64,000 nucleotides of DNA from Parabacteroides sp. (GCA_017481945.1 JAFUOJ010000009.1:1-64000); one strand, 5' to 3'. Positions 18,655 through 29,565 are shown, counted from the stretch's first letter. Notes: generated by a model not told the origin, from the letters alone. Made by a program: numbers and translations.

Positions 18655-20018
18655 ATTTTAGTTTCTGTTGTTGTTTCTTCTTTTAATTCCATAACGGCCT
18701 TCAACGGGTTCTCTTCCGCCTCTTCAACGCCATTCTCATCCCTGCCTATTGCTTCTTCAACGGGTGCCGACCCATTTTCCAACGGCTGCTGACCCATTTC
18801 CGGTTCGCTGCCGTCCGGATTTTCCTCTACTGGTAACTTATCTATCACCTCTACATTACCCATATTCGCACCAAAACGACTGACACTAAGGATAATGCCT
18901 ATATAAGCACAGGAAATTACAGTTGATGTTCCTCCTCGACTGATTAACGGTAAAGGTTGCCCCGTTACCGGTATCAAATCAACTGCCACTGCCATATTTA
19001 TCAGGGCTTGGACGACTATCAGCAAACCACACCCCATCACTAAATATTTCGGGAATAATTTGTCACACCTTCGGGCAATTATTCCCACACGAACCAGTAA
19101 TACTGTATATAGGAATAGGACGAAAATTCCTCCTGCAATCCCCATCTCCTCGATAATAATCGCATAGATAAAGTCAGAATATGCCTGAGGGAGGAAATCA
19201 CGTTGCTGACTATGTCCAGGAAGCCTACCAAAAAGTCCACCGCGCGCCAAGGCTATTTTGGCATGAATGACCTGATAATTTTCTCCATCAATATTCACCG
19301 TCTTCCCTGCTTCCATAGCAACAGGCGGCTCAGAATCGGAGAAGCGTTCTATACGCGCCTTCCATGTTTGCACACGATCAGGCATATAGTTTATAACACT
19401 GCCCGGCATTGTCAATAATAGAAAGACCATTAACGAAACAGCAGCGATCAAGATTCCCCAAAACTTCAATAAGCGTACGAGAGAGATTTGGCCAATGAAA
19501 ACCATCATCTGAACGATGGAAAAAAGCAAAATGGCAGTTGAACCATTCGTAAAGAAAATCAAACCACAAACCAAAGCAGTTCCACCTTGAATATACCAGA
19601 ACTTCTGTTTATCTGTAAGCCAATTCTTTAGGCTCAAGATTACAGCCGTATATCCAATCGTGGCAAGCTTAGTAATCTCCGAGGGTTGAAAGGTAATTCC
19701 AACTATATTCAACCACCGCTTCTCTCCATTGATCTCTACACCGATAAAAAAGGTCAGTATAAGCAGAACGACAGAAATCGGCAAGAAAACACTCAGCAGT
19801 GAATAGAAGCGACAAGGGATATTATGTAAGAGTAAAACCACCACAACGCCTGCCAAAAGAAAACTCGCATGTCGGACAATCGGGGTCCAATGAGTCGTAC
19901 TCTTATAGGCAAGAGTACTGGTCGCACTGAATACCTCTACCAGCGAAATCGCACAAAAGAACAGGAAGAGAATCCATATTACCCGATCTCCTTTGAATAG
20001 TTTACTTGCCAAATTCAT
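18651..20018 (-). CDS. ftsW: Lipid II polymerase FtsW
   Basis: A SEDS-family glycosyltransferase of 455 residues with about 10 membrane segments. The conserved C-terminal SEDS block PLPLISRGGTS is present near residue 355. A cytoplasmic acidic tail of about 70 residues (NPDGSEPEMGQQ, EEAIGRDENG) follows the last helix. Within the dcw operon it works with the transpeptidase FtsI. Confidence 0.95.
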   Translation of the reverse strand: MNLASKLFKGDRVIWILFLFFCAISLVEVFSATSTLAYKSTTHWTPIVRHASFLLAGVVVVLLLHNIPCRFYSLLSVFLPISVVLLILTFFIGVEINGEKRWLNIVGITFQPSEITKLATIGYTAVILSLKNWLTDKQKFWYIQGGTALVCGLIFFTNGSTAILLFSIVQMMVFIGQISLVRLLKFWGILIAAVSLMVFLLLTMPGSVINYMPDRVQTWKARIERFSDSEPPVAMEAGKTVNIDGENYQVIHAKIALARGGLFGRLPGHSQQRDFLPQAYSDFIYAIIIEEMGIAGGIFVLFLYTVLLVRVGIIARRCDKLFPKYLVMGCGLLIVVQALINMAVAVDLIPVTGQPLPLISRGGTSTVISCAYIGIILSVSRFGANMGNVEVIDKLPVEENPDGSEPEMGQQPLENGSAPVEEAIGRDENGVEEAEENPLKAVMELKEETTTETKI

Positions 20019-20033
20019 CTTTACTCTCCCTTT

Positions 20034-21368
20034 TTATAAGTTTCTTACACACGCTTTAAATTGTTCGCCTCGGTCTTCATAGCTCTTAAAGAGGTCGAAA
20101 CTTGCACAGCAGGGTGATAACAGAACCGTATCGCCTTTCTGAGCCAGTTTATAGGCTTTCGCTACACATTCTTCCATAGAGCGAGCGTCTTCGATCACAG
20201 GGACTTTTCCGTCAAAGAAGCTATGTAGTTTTGTATTATCCACGCCCAAAAAGATCAAAGCATGCGCTTTCGTCTTTACCAACTCCTCTATCTCGGAATA
20301 ATCATTTCCTTTATCCGTTCCGCCTAGAATCAAAACCAACGGAGTGGTCATGCTTTGCAAAGCATACCAACATGAGTTTACATTGGTTGCTTTTGAGTCA
20401 TTGATATAATCTACTCCCCGTACACGTGCAACTTTTTCCAAGCGATGTTCCACTCCTGCAAAGTCACTCAATGAAGCTCGAATATTCTCATCCCGAATAT
20501 CCGCTAACTTGGAAGTGATACTTGCAGCTAATGAATTGTATAAATTGTGGGTACCTGATAATGCTAATGAATCCTGTTCCATAGTAAACGTCCCGTTTGA
20601 AGTTTCAATAATAACCTTTTTATCTTTTGTATAAGCTTTTACTCCGTCTGCTGCGTTTTCAGCAAAAGGATAGAGAGTTGCCTGCGGATGGCGTTTGGCT
20701 ATTTCGCGGGCAATAATAGGATCGTCTTTCCAAAATATAAATGCGTCCTCAGCTGTCTGGTTCTGAAGAATACGGAACTTGGCGTCCACATAGTTTTGCA
20801 TTTCATAATTGTAGCGGTCCAAGTGGTCCGGCGTTATGTTCAACAAAATAGCTATGTCTGCCTTAAAATCATACATGTTGTCGAGCTGAAAACTACTCAG
20901 TTCAATCACATAAACAGCATGAGGGTCTTCGGCAACTTGCAAAGCTAAGCTATTTCCTACGTTACCCGCCAATCCAACATCCACTCCGGCCTGTTTCAGA
21001 ATATGATAGGTCAGCATAGTCGTAGTCGTCTTTCCATTGCTACCGGTAATACAAATCATTTTGGAATCGGAATATCTTCCGGCAAATTCAATCTCAGAAA
21101 TAATATGTATTCCTTTTTCTTTGATCTTCTTTATAATGGGAGCCTTGTCGGGAATCCCGGGGCTCTTGATGATTTCGTCGGCATTCAGGATGTCGGCTTC
21201 AGTATGTTGCTTCTCCTCCCAACGAATTCCGTGGGCGTCCAACATTTCTTTATACTTAGGCTTAATAGACGAAAAATCAGAGACAAATACGTCAAAACCT
21301 TTCGCCTGTGCTAAAACCGCAGCTCCAGCACCACTTTCTCCAGCCCCTAAAACAACTATCCTTTTCAT
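20034..21368 (-). CDS. murD: UDP-N-acetylmuramoyl-L-alanine--D-glutamate ligase
   Basis: The 444-residue Mur ligase has the N-terminal IVVLGAGESGAGAA, ATP loop GSNGKTTTTML near 109-119, NITPDHLDRY and NDSKATNVNS. It adds D-Glu in peptidoglycan precursor synthesis. It is spaced 15 bases from both neighbours in the same operon. Confidence 0.97.
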   Translation of the reverse strand: MKRIVVLGAGESGAGAAVLAQAKGFDVFVSDFSSIKPKYKEMLDAHGIRWEEKQHTEADILNADEIIKSPGIPDKAPIIKKIKEKGIHIISEIEFAGRYSDSKMICITGSNGKTTTTMLTYHILKQAGVDVGLAGNVGNSLALQVAEDPHAVYVIELSSFQLDNMYDFKADIAILLNITPDHLDRYNYEMQNYVDAKFRILQNQTAEDAFIFWKDDPIIAREIAKRHPQATLYPFAENAADGVKAYTKDKKVIIETSNGTFTMEQDSLALSGTHNLYNSLAASITSKLADIRDENIRASLSDFAGVEHRLEKVARVRGVDYINDSKATNVNSCWYALQSMTTPLVLILGGTDKGNDYSEIEELVKTKAHALIFLGVDNTKLHSFFDGKVPVIEDARSMEECVAKAYKLAQKGDTVLLSPCCASFDLFKSYEDRGEQFKACVRNL

Positions 21369-21383
21369 AAAAACTTTACTTTA

Positions 21384-22643
21384 TCATCGCATTTTTAACG
21401 TCACAATTGTTATCACTGCCAATATAATGCCTATCAACCAGAAACGGACTACGATCTTAGACTCCGGAACGACATTATACGGTTTCTGAATCAATGCCTG
21501 TATACCTGAATTTCCCGGCTTTTGGAAGTGATGGTGCAAAGGCGCCATTTTAAAAATACGTCTGCCTTCGCCATATTTTTTCTTTGTATATTTGAAATAA
21601 AAGGTCTGCATGATAACAGACAAATTCTCTACCAAAAATATACCACACAGAATAGGAATCAGTAATTCTTTACGGATAATAATTGCAAAAACAGCAATGA
21701 TACCTCCTAATGTCAAACTACCGGTATCTCCCATAAATACCTGTGCAGGAAATGCATTATACCATAAAAAGCCCACTGTTGCACCAATAAAGGCTGCAGC
21801 AAAAACAACTAACTCTTCTGCTCCCGGAATAAACATAATATTCAAGAAGGAAGCAAACTCAAAGTGAGACGACATATAGGCTAAAATACCCAATGCCACT
21901 CCTATAATCGCAGAGCTACCGGCAGCTAGACCATCCAGACCATCTGTCAGATTCGCCCCATTGGAAACCGCTGTAACCACAAAGATTACCATAAGCACGA
22001 ATACCAACCAAGCCGCTTCATCCTTATAATCGCCTGCCCAAGTCACTAACTGGGCGTAATCAAAGTTATTATTTTTCATAAATGGGATGGTCGTCTTCGT
22101 TGATTTCTGCTCTACCGTGTGATAACGCACTTCCTCAATAACATCACCATGACGGACCTCCATATTTTCTTTAATTACTACGTCCGGACTCATAAACAGA
22201 ACCAAACCGACAATCAAGCCTAAACCTACCTGACCGACCACTTTAAACTTTCCATGCATTCCCTCCTTGTTTTTCCGGAAAACCTTAATGTAATCATCGG
22301 CTCCCCCCAACAGACCTAACCACACTGTCGTCACCAACATCAGGATCACATAAATATTGGTCAACTTCGCACAAAGTAACGTAGGGACTAAAATCGCGAT
22401 AATAATAATGATTCCTCCCATCGTAGGAGTCCCCTTTTTACTCATTTGTCCTTCCAACCCTAAATTGCGAACCGTTTCACCAATCTGCAACATCTGTAGC
22501 TTATCAATGATACGACGCCCAATAGCTGTTGAAATAAACAACGATAAAATCAGTGCCAACCCCGAACGAAAAGAGACATATTTAAACATCCCTGCACCCG
22601 GCAAGTCTATCTGATCCAGATAATTAAACAAATAATATAACAT
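21384..22643 (-). CDS. mraY: Phospho-N-acetylmuramoyl-pentapeptide transferase
   Basis: The 419-residue integral membrane enzyme makes lipid I on undecaprenyl phosphate. It carries the catalytic aspartates in GGADDYIKV and [10 protein letters not shown], and the MAPLHHHFQ loop. A roughly 60-residue insertion after the third helix region (EENMEVRHG to NNNFDYAQ) is common in Bacteroidetes MraY. Confidence 0.96.
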   Translation of the reverse strand: MLYYLFNYLDQIDLPGAGMFKYVSFRSGLALILSLFISTAIGRRIIDKLQMLQIGETVRNLGLEGQMSKKGTPTMGGIIIIIAILVPTLLCAKLTNIYVILMLVTTVWLGLLGGADDYIKVFRKNKEGMHGKFKVVGQVGLGLIVGLVLFMSPDVVIKENMEVRHGDVIEEVRYHTVEQKSTKTTIPFMKNNNFDYAQLVTWAGDYKDEAAWLVFVLMVIFVVTAVSNGANLTDGLDGLAAGSSAIIGVALGILAYMSSHFEFASFLNIMFIPGAEELVVFAAAFIGATVGFLWYNAFPAQVFMGDTGSLTLGGIIAVFAIIIRKELLIPILCGIFLVENLSVIMQTFYFKYTKKKYGEGRRIFKMAPLHHHFQKPGNSGIQALIQKPYNVVPESKIVVRFWLIGIILAVITIVTLKMR

Positions 22644-22644
22644 A

Positions 22645-24117
22645 TCAATTCTTAAAAATTTCCCTTAATACTTCACGATCATCGAAATGATGTTTTACCC
22701 CTTTGATTTCCTGGTAATCTTCATGTCCCTTACCAGCGACTAAAATCACATCTCCCTTCTTTGCTAACATTGTGGCTGTTTTGATCGCTTGTGTACGGTC
22801 AGTAATGCACAGCGTATGTTCCATATCTGTAGCATTTAACCCTGCAACCATATCCTTAATAATCTCCTCCGGTTCCTCGAAACGAGGGTTATCCGAAGTC
22901 AATATCAGCTGATCACTTAATTTAGCAGCCTCTTTCGCCATAATGGGGCGTTTACCTTTATCCCGATTTCCACCACAACCGACTACCGTAATCACCCGGC
23001 CATTTCTCTCCAATACTTCATGGATACTATTCAAAACGTTGACTAATGCGTCCGGTGTATGTGCATAATCCACAATCGCAGTATAACCGGCTGGTGATTG
23101 AATCGTTTGGAAACGTCCTGAGACCGGACATAACTCACTCAATACCAGCAAGACGTCCTCTGGTTCTTTACCCAAAGAGACAGCAGCCCCATATACGGCC
23201 AACAAATTATAGGCATTGAAACGGCCAACGAAACGAGTAACAATCTCCCGACCATTTATCAACATCTCTGTTCCTTCAAAATGAGATTCTAATATCTTAC
23301 CTTTAAAATCTGCCAATGTTCGCAATGAATAGGTAAGTTTCTTTGCCTTTGTATTCTGTAACATAACCAAGCCTGACTTATCATCCATATTCGTCAAAGC
23401 AAAAGCAGACGCAGGAAGATCGTCAAAAAACTTCTTCTTTGCCTTTAAGTAGTTGTCTACCGTTTTATGATAGTCCAAATGGTCACGAGTCAGATTGGTA
23501 AAAATACCTCCATCAAATGACAATCCGCTAATACGCTTCTGATCAATAGAATGAGAACTAACCTCCATAAAGGCATACTCGCAACCGGCCTCCACCATCT
23601 GAGCGATTAAGCGGTGAAGGGTAATCGGATCCGGTGTCGTATGATCTGTTGGTATTGCCTCACCATCTATATAGTTACAAACTGTTGAAAGTAATCCTAC
23701 TTTATGCCCCATTTTACGGAACATCTCATAAAGAAGCGTAGCAATGGTTGTCTTTCCATTCGTACCTGTAACTCCCACTAAGACCAAATTATCAGAAGGA
23801 TTTTCATACCAAGTAGATAAAAGTAAGCCCAATGCCTCTGCTGAATCCTTTACCCGAATGTAAACCGGACTTTTCTTCTGTATATTTTTATCTTCATCCG
23901 AAGACGCAGGAATTTCCTCACAAACAATTGCAGCAGCTCCTTTTTCTATTGCACTTTGAATATAAGCATGACCATCTACAGATACACCACGCACTGCCAC
24001 AAACAAAAAACCTTTTTCCACTTTACGGGAATCCGATTGAATCCCGGCAATCTCGATGTTTACATTTCCAACGACATCAAGTACTTCTAACGGTTGAATA
24101 AGTTCTCTTAGTTCCAT
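22645..24117 (-). CDS. murE: UDP-MurNAc-tripeptide synthetase (meso-diaminopimelate adding)
   Basis: The 490-residue Mur ligase has the ATP loop [11 protein letters not shown] near 116-126 and DHTTPDP in its UDP-substrate site. The signature DNPR in [11 protein letters not shown] indicates the meso-diaminopimelate type, fitting a Gram-negative wall. It lies 1 base before mraY and 3 bases after ftsI. Confidence 0.97.
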   Translation of the reverse strand: MELRELIQPLEVLDVVGNVNIEIAGIQSDSRKVEKGFLFVAVRGVSVDGHAYIQSAIEKGAAAIVCEEIPASSDEDKNIQKKSPVYIRVKDSAEALGLLLSTWYENPSDNLVLVGVTGTNGKTTIATLLYEMFRKMGHKVGLLSTVCNYIDGEAIPTDHTTPDPITLHRLIAQMVEAGCEYAFMEVSSHSIDQKRISGLSFDGGIFTNLTRDHLDYHKTVDNYLKAKKKFFDDLPASAFALTNMDDKSGLVMLQNTKAKKLTYSLRTLADFKGKILESHFEGTEMLINGREIVTRFVGRFNAYNLLAVYGAAVSLGKEPEDVLLVLSELCPVSGRFQTIQSPAGYTAIVDYAHTPDALVNVLNSIHEVLERNGRVITVVGCGGNRDKGKRPIMAKEAAKLSDQLILTSDNPRFEEPEEIIKDMVAGLNATDMEHTLCITDRTQAIKTATMLAKKGDVILVAGKGHEDYQEIKGVKHHFDDREVLREIFKN

Positions 24118-24120
24118 AAT

Positions 24121-26322
24121 CTACTTCAACATTAATGAAACAGTTTGTCCCTTTATGACTTTACTTCCGGGGGCAACGGATTGAGAAGCGACACGTCCCA
24201 TTCCCACTAATGAGGCTTGAAGACCTACGCTTTCTAATAAATAGACTGCGTCCTTCACACCCATTCCTACCACATTCGGAACCAGTCCTTCTCGAATTGT
24301 AATCTCTTTCAGTGTTACTGTCTGAAGACTATCATCCACTACAGTCGCAACCCATTGTGAATCGATACTATCAGATTTCACATCAATATCTAATTCTTCT
24401 AAAACTTCATTCAAAGCAGCTCGATCCCCCCCTTTGGGTTTCGGTAACATAACGGCCAACGAATCTCTTTTCATTTCACGAATATCCACAGGGACATGAC
24501 TTGAATACACCTTTTCGGCAATTGCTTTTACAACTCCTCCCGACATAGTTCCTCCCGAAGGATATCCGTTACGGGGTTGACGAATCACCACAATACAAGA
24601 ATACTTCGGAGCGTCAGCCGGGAAATAACCACAGAAAGCTACTTGGTGACCCGCTCTTTTATAAACACCACCAGAAGCGATTTGCGCCGTACCGGTCTTT
24701 CCTGCTATACGAACAGATTCAGAGAAGACAGCTTTACCCGTTCCTTGCTCTACGACTCCTAACAGCATCTCTTTTACCATTGCCAAAGTCTGTTCCGAGC
24801 AGATGGATTCACGAATAACTTCAGTTGAAAAACTCTTCACTGTCTTTCCGTTCCGCAAAATTTCTTTTGTCAAGAAAGGACGAACCATCTTCCCATTGTT
24901 TGCGATCGCATTGTAAAAAGTCAATGTATAGATAGGTGGTATCTGTGTCTCGTATCCAAAGGACATCCAAGGTAATGTTACCTTCGACCAAGGACGATTC
25001 GAATCGTTCGGTCGGCGAATCTTAGCACGCCCGGCACCGGGAATCTCTAAACGTAAATCCTCCATTAGCCCGATTCGTTGCAATCCTTCCCAATATTTCT
25101 GAGGATTCTTCTCATATCCTTTCAAGATAGTTTTTGCAACTCCGATATTGGACGAATACCAAATAGACTGTGCTACGGAAATACGATGATACCCTCCCTT
25201 GTGTGCATTATGGTCTGTCATACGTGCTTTTTTATACATATAGATACCATTTCCTGTATCTACCGTATCTCCGGGAAGACAAACTCCATCTTCAAGGGCA
25301 ACCATGATAGAAGCAACTTTAAAGGTAGACCCCGGTTCTGTCTCATCAGCAACCGCATGGTTTGTATCTTCTCCATAGACTCCTTCACTAATACGTCCCA
25401 TATTAGTCATTGCCTTAATCTCACCTGTTTCAACCTCCATTACAACTGCCGTTCCAGACGCTGCGTCAATCTCTTTCAATTTGTCCAACAATGACTTTTC
25501 CGCAATATCTTGAATATTGATATCAATGGTAGTTCGAATATCAAATCCCTCTTCCGGCTCTTTTTCTACGACATTGGTCCACCCTCCTCCGACACGACGG
25601 ATAGACTTCAAGCCGGCAACTCCTTGCAATAAAGAATCGTATTGCAACTCCAAACCGTTCTTACCTTTTGTAAGTCCGGTTTCAGGATCTATATCTCGAT
25701 AGGTGTTTCCAATTGTACGATCAGCCAATGAGCCAAAAGGCTTTTGACGTATTACCATTTCACGTGTGTAAAAACCACTTTTAAAAACCCCTAAACGTAA
25801 GAAAGGATATTTCTTTATCTCCTTCAAATCAGAATAGGATACTCTCCCTTTATAAATGGGGAACTGGCGATTCTTCTTCTTAGCCTTTAGCCCGCTTAAC
25901 AAATAGTTTTTATATCCGGCAGGTGAACGATCCTTAAACTTATGAGAAAGGCAAATAGCCAAGGAGTCTATGCCATTACGTTTACTATATAAAAGCGTAT
26001 CTAAGCTACTCCAGCTCTTTGTTTTCTTAGAAAAACAATCTGCAGCAAAATCAATATACAAATAATAACAGGGCACACTGGTTGCCATTAACTTGCCATC
26101 CGAAGAATAGATATTTCCGCGACTTGGGAATATCAAACGATTAGGAAGCTCCTGGCTTTCTGCAACCTTCAACCAATGCTCCTTTTCCACAAAAGCGGTC
26201 CTACAAGCACTCACAACGATGCCTACCGCTACAGAGCCGAGCAATAAGACAATGAAAAAGTAACAAAACAAAATTCGGTTACTTCTTGGAGCTGTTTCAT
26301 TTGATTCTATATCTTCAGTCAT
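24121..26322 (-). CDS. ftsI: Division transpeptidase FtsI (PBP3) with PASTA domain
   Basis: A 733-residue bitopic class B penicillin-binding protein. It has a membrane helix at about 18-40, a dimerisation domain, then the transpeptidase with nucleophile S332 in GSTFK, SSN (SYxN-type) and KTGTA. A single PASTA domain forms the C-terminus (VPNVVGMGVKDAVYLLES to the end), typical of Bacteroidetes FtsI. Expected partner of FtsW and FtsL. Confidence 0.95.
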   Translation of the reverse strand: MTEDIESNETAPRSNRILFCYFFIVLLLGSVAVGIVVSACRTAFVEKEHWLKVAESQELPNRLIFPSRGNIYSSDGKLMATSVPCYYLYIDFAADCFSKKTKSWSSLDTLLYSKRNGIDSLAICLSHKFKDRSPAGYKNYLLSGLKAKKKNRQFPIYKGRVSYSDLKEIKKYPFLRLGVFKSGFYTREMVIRQKPFGSLADRTIGNTYRDIDPETGLTKGKNGLELQYDSLLQGVAGLKSIRRVGGGWTNVVEKEPEEGFDIRTTIDINIQDIAEKSLLDKLKEIDAASGTAVVMEVETGEIKAMTNMGRISEGVYGEDTNHAVADETEPGSTFKVASIMVALEDGVCLPGDTVDTGNGIYMYKKARMTDHNAHKGGYHRISVAQSIWYSSNIGVAKTILKGYEKNPQKYWEGLQRIGLMEDLRLEIPGAGRAKIRRPNDSNRPWSKVTLPWMSFGYETQIPPIYTLTFYNAIANNGKMVRPFLTKEILRNGKTVKSFSTEVIRESICSEQTLAMVKEMLLGVVEQGTGKAVFSESVRIAGKTGTAQIASGGVYKRAGHQVAFCGYFPADAPKYSCIVVIRQPRNGYPSGGTMSGGVVKAIAEKVYSSHVPVDIREMKRDSLAVMLPKPKGGDRAALNEVLEELDIDVKSDSIDSQWVATVVDDSLQTVTLKEITIREGLVPNVVGMGVKDAVYLLESVGLQASLVGMGRVASQSVAPGSKVIKGQTVSLMLK

Positions 26323-26323
26323 C

Positions 26324-26671
26324 TTACTTATACAATTCGTATGGCGGATTCTTTGCCGCCTCTAATTCTATTCCTTGTTCTTCTATCAATAATTCAATTT
26401 GAGACTGCCGACTGTTCCCCGTCAATTCAGAAGAAATGGACAACGCCTCAAAACGTACGTCGCGAAGCTGCTGCTGCAATCGGTCTATCTCACGCAATTT
26501 CTGCATACAAGTATAACGGTTCCCTATAAAGAAAAAGATTAGGATAACAATCAGCACAATCATGCGCGTATGTTTAACAACAAATTCCTCTTTCAGGATT
26601 CCGCCTCCCAAAACATATAAAAGAGAAAAACGATTCTCTTTCTTTTTCTTTGTCGATTGTACCTCTTCCAT
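26324..26671 (-). CDS. ftsL: FtsL-like division protein
   Basis: I chose the ATG at 26671 (MEEVQSTKKKK), 13 bases after the rsmH stop, giving 115 residues; an upstream ATG would overlap rsmH by 77 bases. It has a basic N-terminus, one membrane helix near 38-56 (RMIVLIVILIFFFIG) and a following coiled coil (LREIDRLQQQLRDVRFEAL). The sequence is poorly conserved; size, topology and position between rsmH and ftsI support the name. Confidence 0.85.
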   Translation of the reverse strand: MEEVQSTKKKKENRFSLLYVLGGGILKEEFVVKHTRMIVLIVILIFFFIGNRYTCMQKLREIDRLQQQLRDVRFEALSISSELTGNSRQSQIELLIEEQGIELEAAKNPPYELYK

Positions 26672-26684
26672 ATCCTCTAAAATC

Positions 26685-27602
26685 TTATAATTTCTCTGCA
26701 ATCCGTAATTTTGCGCTTCGAGAGCGGGGATTCCGTTCAACCTCTTCTTCCGAAGGCACAATTACCTTATTGTTCACCAAACGAAATGGAGACTTTACAT
26801 TTCCAAAAAAATCTTGTTCAGTCTTACCTTCAAAATTTCCAGACCTTAAAAAGTTTTTAACCAGACGGTCCTCTAAAGAATGATACGTAATGACGACCAA
26901 TCGCCCTCCGGGTTTTAAAACCTGCAATGTTTGTTGCAACATCTCCTTCAAGGCACGCATTTCATCATTCACTTCTATACGTAATGCCTGAAAGACTTGA
27001 GCTAAAAACTTCTTCTCCTTATCTTTTCCGACAAAAGGCTTTATAACTTCCAAAAAGTCCTGAATCGTATTTATTCGTTTCATCTCTCTACTACGGACCA
27101 ATACTGAAGCCAACTTCCGAGCCACCTTCAATTCGCCATAGAGATAAAACAAATCTGCCAATTGATCTTCCGTATAAGTATTAATAATATCAGCAGCAGT
27201 TTGACCCGCCCGCGTATTCATACGCATATCTAATACTCCCTCAAAACGAAAAGAAAATCCCCGTTCTTTATCATCAAAATGATGAGAAGAGACTCCTAAG
27301 TCAGCCAAAAGACCGTCTACTTCCCCCTCTACGCCATGATAACGCATAAAATTATATAAATAGCGGAAATTGCTACGAACAAAAGTAAAGCGAGTATCTG
27401 CAGGAATATTCTTTTCAGCGTCAGCGTCTTGGTCAAAACCATAAAGTTCTCCCTCACTTCCTAATTGCTTCAATATTTCCCGGGAATGTCCACCTCCACC
27501 AAAGGTAACATCCACATACACCCCCGATGGTTGAATATTCAAGCCTTCTAAACTCTCTTGAAGCATGACCGGTACATGATAACAAACCTCTTTCTCTTCC
27601 AT
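26685..27602 (-). CDS. rsmH: 16S rRNA C1402 N4-methyltransferase RsmH (MraW)
   Basis: The 305-residue SAM-dependent methyltransferase shows the opening HVPVMLQESLEGL, the SAM loop DVTFGGGGHS, DLGVSSHHFD and the terminal NPRSRSAKLR. It is the first gene of the dcw operon here; mraZ, usually next upstream, is absent. Confidence 0.97.
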   Translation of the reverse strand: MEEKEVCYHVPVMLQESLEGLNIQPSGVYVDVTFGGGGHSREILKQLGSEGELYGFDQDADAEKNIPADTRFTFVRSNFRYLYNFMRYHGVEGEVDGLLADLGVSSHHFDDKERGFSFRFEGVLDMRMNTRAGQTAADIINTYTEDQLADLFYLYGELKVARKLASVLVRSREMKRINTIQDFLEVIKPFVGKDKEKKFLAQVFQALRIEVNDEMRALKEMLQQTLQVLKPGGRLVVITYHSLEDRLVKNFLRSGNFEGKTEQDFFGNVKSPFRLVNNKVIVPSEEEVERNPRSRSAKLRIAEKL

Positions 27603-27969
27603 TTTTTGCTTGCAGTGTTAAACTTTTCCTTAAAATAAGGGTATGTAGTTTGTTGATTTGCACGTACATTACCTTATGAGAGGGTAAAATTACACATTTC
27701 CTATTTGAACCACCAAGAAATATAAGAGAAAAGTAATAAAAAGTTTTCAACAGGCAAACACAGTCTACTTTTTATCGCAAAAACAAACAGATAACTCGTT
27801 TATCTCTGAATCATTAAGAAATTACAATATAAATATTTGCATCTTTAATTTATTTTATCTTTCTTTGCTTGCAATTAACAATAGGGTAATACTCTATTGT
27901 TAAACACCATAACCAAAATACTAATTATGAAAGTGAGGCGGGAGTAACCAGTACTTCCGCCTTTGTATT
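27603..27969. other. Intergenic upstream of dcw operon
   Basis: In this 367-base gap no mraZ-like frame exists on either strand. An imperfect hairpin lies at about 27636-27680 just upstream of rsmH: 6 + 5 bp with a 2x2 internal loop, arms ATAAGGTAATGTA/TACATACCCTTAT on the minus strand. A second hairpin sits at 27936-27962, after the Lol-type permease gene. I did not find an exact TAnnTTTG box for rsmH. Confidence 0.55.
27936..27962. terminator. Hairpin after the Lol-type permease gene
   Basis: AGGCGGGAGTA and TACTTCCGCCT form an 11-bp stem with one G-U. It begins 8 bases after the stop of the minus-strand gene, but the T-rich tract follows on the plus strand only, so its efficiency for the minus-strand transcript is doubtful. 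Confidence 0.5.
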
Positions 27970-29205
27970 TTATTTATTCAACCATTTTTTCCCTAAATAA
28001 TGAACGGGATACCAAGCTGCAAAAAGGCCAATCGTTAAAACAGTTATAAAAACAAGTAATACATCTTCCAATTCTACTCGGACAGGATAGGCATCAATCA
28101 CAAAAGCTCCCGCTGTCTCTCCTAACTTAATTAATCCGAATTCCTGTTGTAACAAACAAAGAGCCAACCCTATTATTATACCAATCAGCACCCCAAATCC
28201 GGAAATCATCCAACCTTCAAAAAGAAAAATACGGCAGATTAAAGAGTCATCGGCTCCCATATTGCGCAAGGTACAGACATCTCCTTTTTTCTCAATCATC
28301 AACATTGAAAGAGAACCGATTACATTAAACAGAGCCAAAAGAAGTATAAAACAGAGAATCAGGAAAATCATCCATTTTTCCCCTTGCATCATCTTGAAAG
28401 CTGATTCCTGTTGTTCATAGCGGTCCTTCACAAAGAAATCTTCACCCAAAAGCGATTTTATTTGGTTCTTTACCGAATTTACATCTGCACCGGGACGTAG
28501 AGATAATTCTATAGCAGAGACCTCTTTTTCATAATGAAATAAGGATCGGGTCAGCGAGAGAGGCAACAACAAATAATTCTCATCATACATTTGTTGATTC
28601 GTTGCGTAAACACCTCCCACAAAGGCATATTCCAAATTAAAAGAGGAAGCCGGATTAGACAGATTGACCTTCTCATCTCGCTTCGGGACATAGATCTCCA
28701 AAGGGTCTACAAAATTAGCCCGTACCCCTAAAGAGGAGGCTGTCCCAACCCCCAAATTTGCATAATTGACAACCTCATCTGATAAAATAAACTTCCCGTC
28801 CCGACTATCAATCAGGAGGCTATCAATCTGTGTCAATTTCTCAAACGTATCATCGACACCTTTTACCGTCGCTACGATCTGGCGATCCCTATACCGTACC
28901 AGCGCATTATCTTGCAAGACCTCGCAAAACAATGCGACATCAGGTAACCTCTTTACCTCCTGAATAGCCGGTAAAGTCGAATCGAAAACCTTTCCATGCA
29001 CAGGTTGTATCTTCAATTCCGGATCGAAATTACTCAGCATGGAGGAGACTAATCCTACAAAACCATTTAATACAGACAACGCACAAACCAACGCAATGGT
29101 AACTACCACAACCCCACAAACCGATACCATAGATATTATATTTATGGCATTGTGAGATTTTTTGGAGAACAGATAGCGCCGAGCTATATAAAACGGGAAA
29201 TTCAA
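27970..29205 (-). CDS. LolC/LolE-family ABC transporter permease
   Basis: The 411-residue FtsX/MacB-type permease has one N-terminal membrane helix (after ARRYLFSKKSHNAINIISM), a large periplasmic domain, and three C-terminal helices. The start MFRYL-like region ARRYLFSK is typical of Bacteroidetes LolE-like proteins that release lipoproteins from the inner membrane. The best start is a TTG at 29205, 11 bases after the rbfA stop; no ATG lies close by in frame. It ends an apparent pyk-O-methyltransferase-rbfA operon. Confidence 0.85.
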   Translation of the reverse strand: MNFPFYIARRYLFSKKSHNAINIISMVSVCGVVVVTIALVCALSVLNGFVGLVSSMLSNFDPELKIQPVHGKVFDSTLPAIQEVKRLPDVALFCEVLQDNALVRYRDRQIVATVKGVDDTFEKLTQIDSLLIDSRDGKFILSDEVVNYANLGVGTASSLGVRANFVDPLEIYVPKRDEKVNLSNPASSFNLEYAFVGGVYATNQQMYDENYLLLPLSLTRSLFHYEKEVSAIELSLRPGADVNSVKNQIKSLLGEDFFVKDRYEQQESAFKMMQGEKWMIFLILCFILLLALFNVIGSLSMLMIEKKGDVCTLRNMGADDSLICRIFLFEGWMISGFGVLIGIIIGLALCLLQQEFGLIKLGETAGAFVIDAYPVRVELEDVLLVFITVLTIGLFAAWYPVHYLGKKWLNK

Positions 29206-29216
29206 GGCTGTAACTT

Positions 29217-29552
29217 TTATTTCTTCAATAAATTCTCGATATTCTCTATATAGTCCAAAGAGTCATCAATAAAGAATGTCAATTCCGGAATTTTACGTAC
29301 CTGCTGACGAATTCGCTGTCCCAAATCATAACGAATAGCCTTCGTATTTGCTCGAATGTTTTCAAGTAAATCCTGAGCTTTTTCTGACGGGAAGATACTC
29401 AAATAAGCACGTGCTACACTTAAATCCGGACTTACACGTACTACACTGACTGAGACCAGAACACCATGCATAGCCTGTGTCTGTCTCTGAAAGATACCTC
29501 CTAATTCCTTTTGTAAAAGACGTTCTATTTTACTTAATCTTGTACTTTCCAT
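29217..29552 (-). CDS. rbfA: Ribosome-binding factor A
   Basis: The 111-residue KH-like protein matches RbfA in size and pattern (STRLSKIERLLQKELGGIF; later SVSVVRVSPDLSVARAYLS and RYDLGQRIRQQV). It helps mature the 5' end of 16S rRNA on the 30S subunit. It lies 13 bases after the O-methyltransferase gene. Confidence 0.95.
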   Translation of the reverse strand: MESTRLSKIERLLQKELGGIFQRQTQAMHGVLVSVSVVRVSPDLSVARAYLSIFPSEKAQDLLENIRANTKAIRYDLGQRIRQQVRKIPELTFFIDDSLDYIENIENLLKK

Positions 29553-29565
29553 ATTATTTCCTTAT

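Noticed and set aside
27454-27750. 98-codon minus-strand frame overlapping rsmH, as a candidate mraZ
   Set aside because: It has none of the MraZ motifs (such as DxKGR) and two-thirds of it is rsmH in another frame.
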